In this document: positions 1-11,920 of the stretch, piece by piece
How the letters are laid out: each line of letters opens with the position of its first letter
How positions within the stretch are numbered: position 1 is the stretch's first letter
DNA from: Chiridota heheva
Taxonomy: Eukaryota > Echinodermata > Holothuroidea > Apodida > Chiridotidae
Reading direction: 5' to 3'
NCBI GenBank assembly: GCA_020152595.1
Contig: JAIGNY010001849.1
Location: 181,501 to 245,500, forward strand
Length of the DNA: 64,000 bases
Made by a program: the position numbers and the translations under genes
Notes under the pieces: model-generated
Told to the model about the DNA's origin: nothing
The model's input: only the letters and a program-made list of their open reading frames with translations
Databases searched by the model: none

Positions 1-113
1 TTATACTGAAAGGTAAATGGGCGGTGATTCTTATTAAAAGCAGATGGGCGGTGATTCTTATTGAAAGGCAGATGGGCGGTGGTTCATACTGAAAGGCAAA
101 TGGGCGGTGGTTT
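1..113. repeat. 27-28-bp minisatellite, about 4 copies, cut by the window edge
   Basis: The motif ATGGGCGGTG recurs at about 17, 44, 72 and 100, separated by variable 'ttcttattgaaaggca'-like spacers. The array probably continues to the left of the window. From 114 to 394 I see no gene or repeat. Confidence 0.85.
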
Positions 114-394
114 AAAACATTTTTCTCATCAGGTTGGCAATGGAGGTAGAGGTCAAACCTGTTTCCAGAGAATTTTAGTACATTTAATGTTCAGTTTTCC
201 AGTTGATGTTCAGGGCTGAGAAATCTATGCAAATATGAAATTTTAACACTAAAGAAGCTAAAACTTATTTATAGAAAGGATATATGAACAGGAGCTGAGT
301 TAATAGGATGGCTCTAAAAAGGCTGTAATTGTGAATCCATTGCACAGGCACTGTTGAGAGAAACAAGACAAGAACAGGGTATGCAAATAATGTC

Positions 395-520
395 AGGTTG
401 ATAGGAATGTACGTGCCATACATATTGTGTAGGGATGTACGTGCCATACATATTGTGTAGGGATGTATGTGCCATACATATTGTGTCGGGTTGATAGGGA
501 TGTGCCATACATATTTTGTC
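395..520. repeat. 28-bp minisatellite, 4 copies
   Basis: The motif GTGCCATACATATTGTGT starts at about 413, 441, 469 and 503, so the spacing is 28, 28 and 34 bp. Short minus-strand open frames here (repeated YVWHI-like peptides) are products of the repeat. It is not related to the array at position 1. Confidence 0.88.
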
Positions 521-1062
521 ATTTAAGCCGCTGATAATTGAAGCTAAACCTAAATGTCATTGATGATTGATGTTATTTACAAATGATGTGATTATTGTGC
601 ATGCATTATTTCCTGTCTAATCAAAGCTTTGCCTTGTGTCGGTACATATCGCATTCATGGTCTGAGTAGGGTTTGAATACAAGTCAATTATGCAACAAGT
701 CACAAATGGCACAAAAGAAGCCACTGAGGATTGCAGGGAATTCAATTTGATAGACTCGTCCTGGGTCAGCAATTATTATGTTGTTGTGAGTCTGTATCAG
801 TTTGAAATGTGTGTTGGTATTTTCTCTAACAATATAAGTCCTTTATCTGACGGCTGTACATAAAAATCACAAATATTTGAAGGTCTACAGGCTTATAATT
901 GTAGTTGGCAGTTGAAAGATAATTTGCAACTACTGCTCTGGAAAAGTTAAAATAAAGGTCTAGCATCGTCATTATATATTTATCTTTTTTTGGAAAATTC
1001 TTATCTCTAAATTTTAATTCGGGTGATAATTTAATAGCATTTCAATTTAAAATATGATTTTT
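521..1062. other. Non-repetitive AT-rich stretch, no gene seen
   Basis: No open frame with splice signals, no tandem repeat and no recognisable element end was found. It reads as intronic or intergenic DNA. Confidence 0.5.
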
Positions 1063-2095
1063 GGTTTTGATGCGTTAGCACCAGGAACCTACGCGGTCAT
1101 GATGACGTGTATGTATGTATGTATGTATGTATGTATCTATGTATGTGACAGCCAGCTCGTAAACACGATTTCAAGAACGATACACTAGATTCATGTCATA
1201 TGTGGTACACAGATTACCCATGGTCCGTAGATGTGCCCTATTGTTGTTGACGGTAATGTCATGCATATCAATGAGTAGGCAGGGCTTAATATAAAAATCT
1301 TGAGATGTTCATATATTAACAACCGCATATAAACCGCATATCTGTTTTGTTTCATATTTGGGATTATTATGTTAAGTGGTGTGTCCATGTTCATGATTTT
1401 AAAAATGTTGAGTGGGCGGGGCTTAATATGATTTTGCTGAATAGAGCTTGTAAACACGGTATCTCAAGAATGGGCCACTTGATTCATGTCAAATTTGGTA
1501 CACAGATAGCCCATGGTCTGTAGTTGTGCCCAATTGTTTTTGGTGGTGATATAAGTGGGCAGGGCTTAAAGTGACCAATTCTAAAAAAGCGATGAGCAAC
1601 TATGTCTGTTTTGTGTCATATTGGGCATGATGATTTTGTACATGCTTATGTTATTAGCAGATCATTGATATGCATGGTGGGCATGGCTTAATGTGAATGT
1701 CCTTGATATAAAATAAACATACTGTACTGTATATCATCAATGATATATCAGATTTATGCTATATCAGGGGTCATGGTCTGTACATGTTCTAATGTTGTGG
1801 TAGTGATGCCATGAATATCAATGAGTAGGTGGGGCTTACTGACAAATTCTTGAAAAAGAATAAACAAACAACCGTATTTGCATCATACTTGCTATGATAA
1901 TGTTGTTAGTTATTGTGCAAATGTTAATGTTGTCAACATTTTTATTGATCTGCATGGTGGGTGTGGCTTATTAATAAATATCATGGAACAAATATTTCAT
2001 GATATGACAGTTAATACAAATTTGGCAAATCAATCAGCTTACGAAGAAAAAAAAGCATCTGAACCACAAAACCTTTTGGTTCTGGTTAATCACTT
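1063..2095 (+). repeat. Dispersed ~1-kb element of ~300-bp subunits, copy 1 (both ends present)
   Basis: The left end reads 'gatgcgttagcaccaggaac' and is followed by a (GTAT)n tract at about 1109-1146. Diverged subunits follow, each with a 'GTGGGCGGGGCTTAA'-like motif, 'gtaaacacg..tctcaagaa', 'ggtacacagatagcccatgg' and 'aaacaaaacag' (in reverse) segments. The right end carries 'accacaaaaccttttggttc', which can fold back on itself. The same left end occurs inverted at about 4430-4475, and the same right end inverted at about 49405-49440. This makes it a family of about 1 kb with defined ends. The short ORFs inside run through non-coding repeat on either strand. No transposase or RT is visible, so it is non-autonomous if mobile. 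Its class is unknown. Confidence 0.7.
1109..1146. repeat. (GTAT)n microsatellite in the head of the ~1-kb element
   Basis: About nine GTAT units with one substitution. It sits between the element's left end and the first subunit. At 31.3 kb an equivalent tract of the same tetranucleotide is greatly expanded. Confidence 0.9.
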
Positions 2096-2672
2096 TTGCC
2101 AAGTTGGTTATTAGCTTAATTTTAATTAAAGAATTGAAAACTGTCATTTACCATGTGTTCAGGTGAAGCTATGACATCACGGCTTGGTACTTAGATGTGT
2201 GTACTCTTGTCTTTGATTCCTGCAAATTCCATTATTTTATTAATGGAAAGATGGTGAAATCACAATACATTTTTCTTTGCCATTGTTTTACATCAAGTTT
2301 GAGAACTGACTAGAATAGGTTGCAGTATGATAAACAGAAAAAGAAGCTAGGTTTTGCAGAATATACCTTGCTGTACTGAAATGTGAGTTATGCATACGCC
2401 ATGAACTGTTATTTCTTACAAATGTTTAACCTTTTTGTATTTTACATAATTTTAATTCAAATGTGATTTGGGCAAAATTTAACAAGTGTGTAACATAGTC
2501 ACATTTTACTTGATTGAAAGCAGGGGTTTTATTGTTAAATGATGTATTCAAAATGGATTGTAATTATTGATCAACCTTGTTATTAGTTATTATGAAGTAA
2601 ATTGTTATTGAAGATTATGAATGATTATTAAATCAATCAATTCAAGAGTTTAGTACATCAGTTTTTTTTATT
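2096..2672. other. AT-rich stretch, no gene seen
   Basis: Low-complexity AT-rich DNA between the ~1-kb element and the 28-bp array. No supported exon or element was found. Confidence 0.5.
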
Positions 2673-3628
2673 GAAGGTATATGGACATATAGAGGCAACT
2701 TTAAGGTATATGGACGTGTAGAGGCAACCCAAGGTATATGGACGTGTTAAGGTATATGGACGTGTAGAGGCAACTTAAGGTACATGGTCGTGTAGAGGCA
2801 ACTTAAGGTATATGGAGGGTAGAGGCAACTTAAGGTATATGGACATGTAGAGGCAACTTAAGGTATATAGATGTGTGGACATGTAGAGGCAACTTAAGTT
2901 ATATAGACGTGTAGAGGCAACTTAAGGTATATGGACATGTAGAGGCAACTGAAGGTATATAGACGTGTAGAGGCAACTTAAGGTATATGGGCGTGTAGAG
3001 GCAACTTAAGGTATATGGACGTGTAGAGGCAACTTAAGGTGTATGGACGTGTAGAGGCAACTTAAGGTATATGGACGCGTAGAGGCAACTTAAAGTATAT
3101 GGATGTGTTAAGGTATATGGACGTGTAGAGGCAACTTAAGGTACATGGACGTGTAGAGGCAACTTAAGGTATATGGACATGTAGAGGCAACTTAAGGTAT
3201 ATAGAGGCAACTTAAGGTATATGGACGTGTAGAGGCAACTTAAGGTATATGGAGGATAGAGGCAACTTAAGGTATATGGACGTGTAGAGGAAACTCAAGG
3301 TATATAGACGTGTAGAGGCAACTTAAGGTATATAGACGTGTAGAGGCAACTTAAGGTATATGGAGGGTAGAGGCAACTTAAGGTATATGGGCATGTAGAG
3401 GCAACTTAAGGTATATGGACGTGTAGAGGAAACTCAAGGTATATGGACGTGTAGAGGCAACTTAAGGTGTATGGACGTATAGAGGCAACTTAAGGTGTAT
3501 GGACATGTAGAGGCAACTTAAGGTATATGGACGTGTAGAGGCAACTTAAGGTATATGGAGGATAGAGGCAACTTAAGGTATATGGACGTGTAGAGGCAAC
3601 TTAAGGTATGGACGTATAGAGGCAACTA
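2673..3628. repeat. 28-bp minisatellite, about 34 copies
   Basis: The consensus is made of 'aaggtatatggacgtg' and 'tagaggcaactt'. Units vary at a few fixed positions (acgtg/acatg, tatatgg/tgtatgg, a short variant 'ggagggtagagg'), and several truncated or fused units are present. The array ends within about 60 bp of 'ttgaccattttacagcg'. A single diverged unit followed by a related downstream sequence occurs at 39195-39300, which suggests the array grew from one unit of a dispersed repeat. Confidence 0.93.
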
Positions 3629-3867
3629 CCATCATAGCAAAAATATTCATCAAAACCGCTTAATATTGACCATTTTACAGCGTCTTTGATTCTCAGGCAT
3701 CAATTTACATATTATATGTAAATTGTGTGCCGCCAAACTTGCTATTTTCTTTTGTAAATCCTTTGTTTTTAAATGTCTATCATAATTCTTTGAAGTGGTG
3801 ACACAATTTGCTGGCTAAAAGTTTTTGACTCTTTAAATCACCATGCCTCCATTAAATTCCCGTTTCA

Positions 3868-4478
3868 GCATTTGTATACCATAAACACATACACACTAGC
3901 TAACATCATAATTGTATCCAATATGAAACAAAACAGACATGCGGTTGTTAAAATATGGGCATTTCAAGATTTTAACATTAAGCCCATCCACCCATTAATA
4001 TGCATGGCATCATCACCACCAAAACCAATAGGGCATGTCTACAGACCATGGTCTATCTGTGTACCAAATGTGATATGAATCCACTGTACACCGTTCTTGA
4101 GATATTATGTTTACAAGCTCTTTTCACCAAAATCATATTAAGCCCGCCCACTATGCATATTAATGAAATTCAACGTTTTGATACCATGAACATTAGGTAA
4201 CATAACAGTATTAAATATGAAACAAAACAAATATGCGGTTGTTAAAATATGAGCATTTTAAGATTTTTTTTACCTTAAGCCCGCCTAGTCATCAACATGC
4301 ATGACATCACCACCAAAAACAATAGGGCACATCTACCGACAATGGGCTACCTGTGTACCACATATGGTGTGAATCCACTCTACCATTCTTGAGATATTGT
4401 GTCTACGAGCTCAGCATCACACTTACACATGCCATCATGACCGCATAGGTTCCTGATGCTATCGCATCGGAACGAAAA
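3868..4478 (-). repeat. ~1-kb dispersed element family, copy 2 (two subunits plus head, inverted)
   Basis: Two subunits about 300 bp apart start at about 3872 and 4172 with 'ataccatgaacac'-like sequence. They contain 'aagcccgcccac', the reverse of the family motif. The copy ends with 'catcatgaccgcataggttc', which is the reverse complement of the head at 1063. The right terminus seen in copy 1 is absent. Together with copy 1 it forms an inverted pair that flanks the 28-bp array. Confidence 0.7.
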
Positions 4479-4537
4479 ACTTTTCTTTCCCAAAATTCAA
4501 ACACGGATCTGCTTAGATTGAAATACTCTTTCATCAC

Positions 4538-4860
4538 AAATATAGATATTGCTACGTGTCCATAGAGCTTTAAAAAACAGAAGCTCCATTCATCCCAGCT
4601 CATAGGACCCGGTGCTTATCAATATAGATATTGTTATGTGTCCATAAACCATTAAAAAACAAGAAGCTACATTCATCCCAGCTCATAGGACCCGTTGCTT
4701 ATCAATATAGATATTGCTACGTGTCCATAAACCATTAAAAAACAGAAGCTACAACCATCCCAGCTCATAGGACCCGGTGCTTATCAATATAGATATTGCT
4801 ATGTGTCCATAGACCATTAAAAAACAGAAGCTACAACCATCCGAGCTCATAGGACCAGCC
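4538..4860. repeat. 82-83-bp tandem repeat, 4 copies, derived from a SINE tail
   Basis: The motif 'aatatagatattgctacgtg' recurs at about 4539, 4621, 4704 and 4787. Each unit ends in 'cagctcataggacccggtgc', and the last unit runs directly into the SINE body at 4842. The repeat unit therefore includes the 3' end of that SINE. Confidence 0.85.
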
Positions 4861-4991
4861 AGTGCTTATTATCCCCAGTTTCCATGGTGCAAGTGGATGC
4901 GAGTACAGGACTCCCCCTGAATGGGACGCCAGTCCATCACAGATTAAGTCCCCAGCAGTGCTGGGTGTTCATTTAAAGCTGAGTGGACTGA
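4842..4991 (-). mobile_element. SINE fragment (3' portion, tRNA head missing)
   Basis: On the plus strand, 'cagtgcttat', 'ccagtttccatggtgcaag', 'tccatc..agattaa' and 'gctgagtggactga' match the body of the tRNA-headed SINE at 17.7-17.99 kb in the same orientation. The homology stops at 'gtggactgacc'. The copy therefore lacks the promoter-bearing head and is probably a 5'-truncated retrocopy on the minus strand. Confidence 0.7.
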
Positions 4992-5267
4992 CCTTTGATG
5001 AAGTAATTACATTTGTGTATACTTTGATGTATAGATAGATCCTAGAAAAGGTAACTTTAAAAGCTACAAAAATGGTTCCCATGATCACAAGTTCTTGGCA
5101 GTTCTCTTTTAATGATAATCAGGACAACAAATATCCTTGCAGGGTTGGCTTTAAACCCACTTGGGTGCTAAGGTATTATTGAAATAGATGAGGTATTTCA
5201 TCATTCTGATGCCCAGTTTTTATGGAGACATTTCAAGATATCTCAATAAAATACACAAAAAAGCTCC

Positions 5268-6234
5268 CAAGAAGTGTGAATGGTGAGGCTTGATCTATTT
5301 GTTGTCCACCCCACTAGATTGGGCCAAGAAGTGTGAATGGTGGGGTTTGATGTATTTGTTGTCCACCCCACTAGATTGGGCCAAGAAGTGTAAATGGTGG
5401 GGCTTGATCTATTTGTTGTCCACCCCACTAGATTAGGCCAAGAAGTGTGAATGGTGGGGCTTGATCTATTTGCTGTCCACCCCACTAGATTGGGCCAATA
5501 AGTGTGAATGGTGGGGCTTGATATATTTGTTGTCCACCCCACTAGATTGGGCCAAGAAGTGTGAATGGTGGGGCTTGATCTATTTGTTGTCCACCCCACT
5601 AGATTGGGCCAAGAAGTGTGAATGGTGGGGCTTGATCTATTTGTTGTCCACCCCACTAGATTGGGCCAAGAGGTGTGAATGGTGGGGCTTGATCTATTTG
5701 TTGTCCACCCCACTAGATTGGGCCAAGAAGTGTGAATGGTGGGGCTTGATCTATTTGTTGTCCACCCCACTAGATTAAGCCAAGAAGTGTGATTGGTGGG
5801 GCTTGATCTATTTGTTGTCTACCCCACTAGATTGGGCCAAGAAGTGTGATTGGTGGGGCTTGATCTATTTGTTGTCCACCCCACTAGATTGGGCCAAGAA
5901 GTGTGAATGGTGGGGCTTGATCTATTTGTTGTCCACCCCACTAGATTGGGCTAAGAAGTGTGAATGGTGAGGCTTGATCTATTTGTTGTCCACCCCACTA
6001 GATTGGGCCAAGAAGTGTGAATGGTGGGGCTTGATCTATTTGTTGTCCACCCCACTAGATTGGGCCATGAAGTGTGAATGGTGGGGCTTGATCTATTTGT
6101 TGTCCACCCCACTAGATTGGGCTAAGAAGTGTGAATGGTGGGGCTTGATCTATTTGTTGTCCACCCCACTAGAATAAGCCAAGAAGTGTGATTGGTGGGG
6201 CTTGATCTATTTGTTGTCCACCCCACTAGATTGG
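5268..6234. repeat. 57-bp minisatellite, about 17 copies
   Basis: The unit runs 'gaagtgtgaatggtgggg', 'cttgatctatttgttgtcc', 'accccactagattgggccaa'. Copies are very similar, with scattered substitutions (tgaatgg/tgattgg, gggcc/gggct/aagcc). Because 57 is a multiple of three, long open frames exist on both strands (19-residue repeats). Both strands are open, units contain stops, and no flanking splice or start context exists, so these are not called genes. Confidence 0.95.
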
Positions 6235-8544
6235 GGAGAGGCTGAGATGCATCAAACCTCATCAGATTAAGTCACTTCTTCCAAGAATTGCGGCAGATGA
6301 GGTCTCATAGCCTGAAAATTTAAAACCTGTACAATATTTTAACCAGTCTGATAAACTTATTCGCTTTTTTCAATAGATTTAAAATCTTTTAAGTGATGTT
6401 GCCTTAAGGTATCCATGTATATGAAAAGAAGAAAAACAAAAATAAGACCCATTTTCTCAGGATTTCTTTTTTTCTTCATTTATTTTTAAAAATCCTTACA
6501 AAGCACACACTACAGAATCTTAAGTGCAATTCATGAAGAATGAAAAAGGTTGAAATCACAGAAAAGTCCATCTCACTACAAAGTTAAAAACAGTTTTGGA
6601 TAAACTGCTTTAAGAAGACTTCTATGATACTTAAAAATCTAAGCACAACAAAATTACAAACTGCATCAGTCCCGTTCTAAAAATCATTAAAGAGTGAAAC
6701 ACATCTCCTAATTGCATACCATAAAAACAAACACTTCTACGACAAGACACTGCATAACAATAAGACAAAGCAAATAATTGTGTTATCTCTTAATGGCAGT
6801 ACCTTGTGTAGGTAAAGTGATGTATTCTTAGGAAAGCAAAAACATTTGGCAATTAATCCTGATGGATAAATTTGACTTACTTTTGACATCTTCAAATTCT
6901 CAGATAAACAAATGAGGGTGTTTTTTGCAATTTTATTTTAGTTTCTTTTATGCAAAGAAAATATTGCTTGGTTGATTTTTAGAGATTTTTGTTAGAAATA
7001 TATAAATAAAATTCAAATTTTTGACAGGTCCATGCACCAAAATATCTACTTTGTGCAAGAATAAAACCCATATCACGCAAGATACAATCATACAGTAGTA
7101 CATGCATGAAATATGAAAGGTATATTAATATGGCGAAAATACAACCAGCGCAAACCATTTAAGACATACAGTAATTCAAAGGTATTACAGTAACACAACC
7201 ATGTTATAAGAGACTGCAATGTTAATGGGAATATTACTAAGCATTGCATGGGACCAGGTCAACATATAACACTGCCACCAGGTCAACATATAACACTGCC
7301 CATTTATATTCAGATTGATGTAATTCCTCATGCACCATGATCCAAACTTGAAATTCTTGAGCCTTTAATGAGGGATAGAGAAGCGTTTTCATTTAGCTCT
7401 CTCCAACATTTGACTTGGACGTTTTTGCACATAAAAATAGCAACCAAACTGATGACCTTTCTTCACATCGTTCAGTTCTTATCAGTCTGGTTTGTACACT
7501 CACAGCCATACTGCAGGCTCTTTAGAATTTAGGAGAGCAAAGCAATGAGTTTAGGATGAGAATGGGGAAAACAGACTGATGCTTTTATAGACAGCAAGAT
7601 ATTAGATGACAGGGCGACATTACAAACATAATGTGACGTGACAGACAGCATTATTCTACAGACTAGGATGATACGGGATCACATTAGATGACAGGATGAC
7701 ATTACACACTGTAGGCTGACGTCACACATTTGACTGCACGGAGATGCTCAAGACCGATTTGTGTTGTTATTTTTAAAGACACATTTGGACCAAGCACCAT
7801 ACCACCTGCCAGGGAGTATCCTTGCCTGGATAGCAATGCAAGATGATGGAACATAACTGCTGATTAAAAAATCCATTTTAACTTCAGCAACTTCAAATAT
7901 TTTCTGCTATAAAACAGCAGATATTTGTATGTTCAATCCTTCCACACAGATCATTTATATCACGTCCAGCATAAATTACAAGAGAGAAAACAACATTACA
8001 GGACAGAGCCACACAGCAATCAACAACTCTGGAAATTTATCAAATTGTGATTTCAAACTTTTTTCAATTAAAAAAAATACCAATAGTAAACTTGATGCCA
8101 AACACACACGTTTATATCAGAAACACCGAGAGGCTAAGTTTTGAATTATCAAGCATTCGTAGTATCTTAAATCTAACTTACAAATTAAATCAAGTTAGTG
8201 CACTTCATTCAAATTACCATTTACGACATTAGCTACATTCCAATCAAAGTTCTGATAATATTCTGAACATACTTATTTCTAATAACTGTTACCTGATTGA
8301 ATATTTATCAATTGTTTTCAATCGCTTTAAAGTTCTTTTTTTTTTGTCCTCGGCAAACCAAAATTCACTGTAAAACCTAAATGTTAAGAGCATAACACCC
8401 ATTCTGCTACTATGATATTACAAAAATGAAGAAAGTCGATTCCCGAGCCTTTAAACCTATGGTCAAGGGGTCAGCTATGTAAGCCACAAAAATTACAGAA
8501 AAATATTGCTTGACCAATGAAAGTGACGGATAACTTTTACACAA
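6235..8544. other. Repeat-poor AT-rich region, no gene called
   Basis: About 2.3 kb without tandem arrays except a short duplication 'accaggtcaacatataacac' at 7255-7300. It lies on the far side of the PAWR-like stop codon on the minus strand and could be intergenic or distal 3' UTR. Nothing in the sequence decides this. Short open frames at 7.9-8.2 kb lack coding features. Confidence 0.4.
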
Positions 8545-8643
8545 TTTTTTTTTTTTTTTTAAACCTATGAGTGACACTTTTTTTTTTTTTTTTTAAACCT
8601 ATGAGTGACACCTTTTTTTTTTTTTAAACCTATGAGTGACACC
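8545..8643. repeat. Poly(T) plus 'aaacctatgagtgacac' repeat, 3 copies
   Basis: Three copies of 'aaacctatgagtgacac' are each preceded by a run of 12-18 T. A run of 17 A follows at about 8671-8687, so T runs and an A run face each other. Homopolymer length may also be affected by sequencing error. Confidence 0.88.
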
Positions 8644-8689
8644 ACTGACCACTAAACCAATTCTTCATCGAAAAAAAAAAAAAAAAAGA

Positions 8690-9670
8690 TTAATTTGTGA
8701 TTTCCCGTCGTCCTAACTCCCCATTATGATGGATGCTGGTGTGTTGGATATGAAGCAATCAAGCTGAATCTAATCCTAGCGACAAAAAATTACTTTCATT
8801 TTAGTTTTCACTTATCTAAAATATTTATTCAAATCATAAAAAATGTCGGCCATTTTGATTCAAGTTGACACACTTCAATAACCAACTGGAGAGCTAGAAT
8901 TTCAAGAGAAATTTTTTTAAATTATTTTTCAAGAGGATTCAAGTCACAGTATCAACATGCAAATTAGGATTATGCTTTTCTTTGTCTTAATAGAGGATGT
9001 ATTCAAAAATAAAAGATGTAAAATACTTGGTTCATAAGTACCAAAAAACAATATAGTCGTTATGCACTATACATATTAAATTTACTGTTTTGTCTTACAA
9101 CAAATGCCACACCACTGCAATCAGTTTTTCCATCCTTTAGTCAGTATTTTTAAATACTGATAAAGTAGAAATCTATAGAAATCAATATGAAATTAATTCT
9201 CACTGTAAGTTTTAATGCACTAGAAACCAAAATAACAAATTGAAGTCACAAATGCATTGCTTCACAACAATCTTTTTTGCTTAATTGATGTACATTTTAT
9301 TTAACTTTGTAAAACATTTCTAAAAATCTTTGGATTTAGCAGCGTTTCCTACATGAAAACAATATGGCAAAATCATGAATGAAGAAAATCTATTCAAAAC
9401 AACTATAGAGATCGCACACAAAGGGTGTAATTAACACGAGGGAAACGTATTATCCAGTAAGAAAAACTTTATACCAAAAGGAAATGATTAACTACCCAAT
9501 TATATGTAACCTACACGACAAGGACGAACATGAAATCAAGGCTCAATTTAAGACATTAAAAAACGTAACATTTTCTCTCTTGAATTTTGACAGACAAAAA
9601 TAAATGATTGAACATAACATAAATGAATGCTGGGAGGACTGAAAGTTTTAGACTGCGGAAGCTATAACTA
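8690..9670. other. AT-rich unique stretch, no gene seen
   Basis: No splice-bounded open frame, tandem repeat or element end was recognised. Confidence 0.4.
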
Positions 9671-9850
9671 CAACTCCCTGGTAAGAGTTATAGCTCCCAA
9701 AATCAGATAGCTCTCTAGGAAGAGGTCCAACTCTCTGGGAAGAGTTACAACTTTTTAAGTCTCTGGGGAGAGATACAACTTTCCAACTCTCTGGGAGAGA
9801 GTTACAACTCCGAGGACACTCTCATGTGTTGAGCTACAACTCTCTGGACA
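9671..9850. repeat. Degenerate 'actctctgggaagagttaca' repeats
   Basis: Imperfect units containing 'ctctgg(g)aagagttacaact' recur about six times with uneven spacing. They are old and diverged compared with other arrays here. Confidence 0.7.
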
Positions 9851-10024
9851 ACTTTACCAGACCTGGTCCAAGTCTGGCATGAAATGGCATTGTATCAACT
9901 ATGGAAAGATGTTGAGGGGGGGAGGGGAAGGGGGAAATGTCATCAAATACAGAATATATGAAAGGGCAAAAGGGATGTTAATACATCACAAATGAGCAAT
10001 GGTTTATTGTCAACAACTGGCAAA

Positions 10025-10290
10025 AGTAGATGATGAAACAAATATGGCAATTATAGTTTGTGATAATTAATTAATCACCACCGCTGGGTGCTATAAAAAA
10101 AAAAAAAAGAGTAATAAATCGCATTAAATTGAGCACAAGAACCAAGAAGGAGATGTAAGAATTATTCCTTCAAGTCCATCTCAAACAGTGGTTGGGGGAG
10201 GGGTGTCCCTCATTGCCCCACTGCTGATCTCAGCTGACAAAGGTCTTAAATATGTGTGAAATAAGTCTTGCATCAGAATGAAGAAGGGGA
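10025..10290. repeat. Local duplication, copy A (partner 11275-11550)
   Basis: Shared landmarks in the same order are 'acaaatatggca', 'gataattaatta', 'gagcacaagaacca', 'ggagatgtaagaatta', 'catctcaaacagtgg', 'cattgccccactgctgat' and 'aggtcttaaatatgtgtg', ending at 'atgaagaagg..agca'. Copy A has a poly(A) run at about 10095 that copy B lacks, and copy B has extra sequence near 11420-11445. Confidence 0.85.
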
Positions 10291-11192
10291 GCAAAAAAAA
10301 AACTTGACAAGGATATGTGCACATGAAAAAGGGGGAAATACTCCTACTCTATAGCAGGCTGTAATTCGCAGGTCACATGTCCCTCGCACTTTTTTGATTT
10401 TAAAAATTCAGTACATTTTGAGAACAATTTGGCTTCCCCCCCCCCTCCCTTCTTTTCTTCACACACTTTTTGGATAAGAGGCCATGTTACCCACTTTCCA
10501 GATGAGAATTATGGCCCTGCTGTATGGTACTTGCATCCTTTTAAAGTTTTACGGACAGAACAGCACTTGAGTAATTCGGTGAAGAAGAAAAAAGACAATT
10601 CTGCATTTAGAACAACCTACCTAAAGCCTTGAAATAGCATGCAAAGAAAAATGTCCTTAACTTGCACTGACATGGTTGGTATCACGCTGAATGCTATGGC
10701 AAGCAATTAATCTGTACCTTATATTGCAGTAGTCATTACCAAATAACAGCTTCCTATAAGAAAATACTTCAAAATAAACCTCATTAAAACTGCCATTTAT
10801 CATCATAGAAAGTGTTTCAATGGCAATACCCACAATTGGCATGGAAAGATGAAAATAAATTACTTAAAACCTATACACTAAAATAAAAAAAAGAAATTTA
10901 AACTGAAAACTTTGTACACAAATGAATAATTTTTTACATTCCCTCCTAAACTGAATCAGGGATACACAACATCATTATCAGACCCATCACATCAAAGCAA
11001 TGTTCGTTCTTATCCCTGGGGAAGGGGAAAGGGAGCACCTTTCCCTTGCATGTTTTCTCCCTCCCGCCCCCCCCCAAATTAATTTCTTTAAAGGAAATTA
11101 ACAAATTTCCATTTGCTTTGTGAACTTGGTGATGTACATACACATCTACCCCTAACTTCCTATCATGTCCATTTTTGTATTCCCCCTCCCCT
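10291..11192. other. Unique stretch between duplicated blocks, no gene seen
   Basis: Contains C-rich runs near 10435-10450 and 11062-11080. Open frames here overlap C-runs and have no splice support. Confidence 0.4.
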
Positions 11193-11280
11193 TCCAAGCC
11201 CCACACCAAGTCCCTTTCACTGCATGCAGGTACAAATGGAGAAAACTGATATGAAACTTAAGAAGAAAATTGTTAGTTAA
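11193..11280. repeat. 88-bp local duplication, copy A (partner 11833-11920)
   Basis: 'ccaagccccacaccaagtc', 'ctttcactg', 'ggagaaaactgatatgaaac' and 'gttagtta' occur in the same order at both positions, with a few substitutions. Confidence 0.85.
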
Positions 11281-11550
11281 TAAATACACAAATATGGCAG
11301 TTATTGTATGTGTATAAAATGATAATTAATTATTCACCATTAATTTACATTAAGATGAGCACAAGAACCAATAAGGAGATGTAAGAATTAATCATTCAAT
11401 TCCATCTCAAACAGTGGTGGGGCAAAATTGATTGTGGGAGGGGGGAGGGGTGTTCCTCATTGCCCCACTGCTGATCTCAGCATCTTCAAGCTAACAAAGG
11501 TCTTAAATATGTGTGAAATAAGTCTTGCATCAGAATGAAGAAGGAGAGCA
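11275..11550. repeat. Local duplication, copy B (partner 10025-10290)
   Basis: Direct repeat of copy A about 1.25 kb away. It ends exactly where the ~260-bp element at 11551 begins, after 'gaatgaagaaggagagca'. Confidence 0.85.
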
Positions 11551-11815
11551 CATGACTTGTCCTTCTTCTTAAAAATTTGTTCCAGCAAATCATAACCACA
11601 AACTTACTGTAGCAAATAGTGAGATCACTTTATCTTAATTAAAATAACCACACAATAAGGACTTCATCCACTGCTAATATGATATTCAGCACAAACTTCC
11701 ACAACAACTAAGGTTTTCAGAATAAAGAAAATAAAGAGGAAAAATCTGACTCGACCTGGTTATTTATCAGGTCGGGTCTGACTGTTTGAAACTTTAAGGA
11801 GCAGAACAACTAATG
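11551..11815. mobile_element. ~260-bp dispersed element, copy 1 (MITE-like)
   Basis: Colinear with 62875-63130 over its whole length, from 'catgacttgtccttct' to 'gcagaacaactaatg'. The two ends are imperfect inverted repeats (CATGACTTGTCCT against CATTAGTTGTTCT, 10 of 13 bases). It has no coding capacity. The other copy sits inside a minisatellite, which defines both borders. No target-site duplication is obvious, so the transposition mechanism is not proven. Confidence 0.6.
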
Positions 11816-11832
11816 AAAAAATGACCTCCCCA

Positions 11833-11920
11833 CCCAAGCCCCACACCAAGTCGCTTTCACTGAATACAGGCACAAGTGGAGAAAACTGATATGAAACTTT
11901 ACAGGAAAAACGTTAGTTAT
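11833..11920. repeat. 88-bp local duplication, copy B
   Basis: Direct repeat of 11193-11280. Between the two lie duplication copy B and the ~260-bp element. Confidence 0.85.

Noticed and set aside
1191..1457. Conserved small protein shared with 3872-4078
   Set aside because: The similarity of the two peptides follows from both lying in copies of the same ~1-kb non-coding repeat, and other copies have stops.
5243..6177. Long open frames on both strands of the 57-bp array
   Set aside because: The unit is a multiple of three and free of stops on both strands. There is no start, splice or composition evidence.
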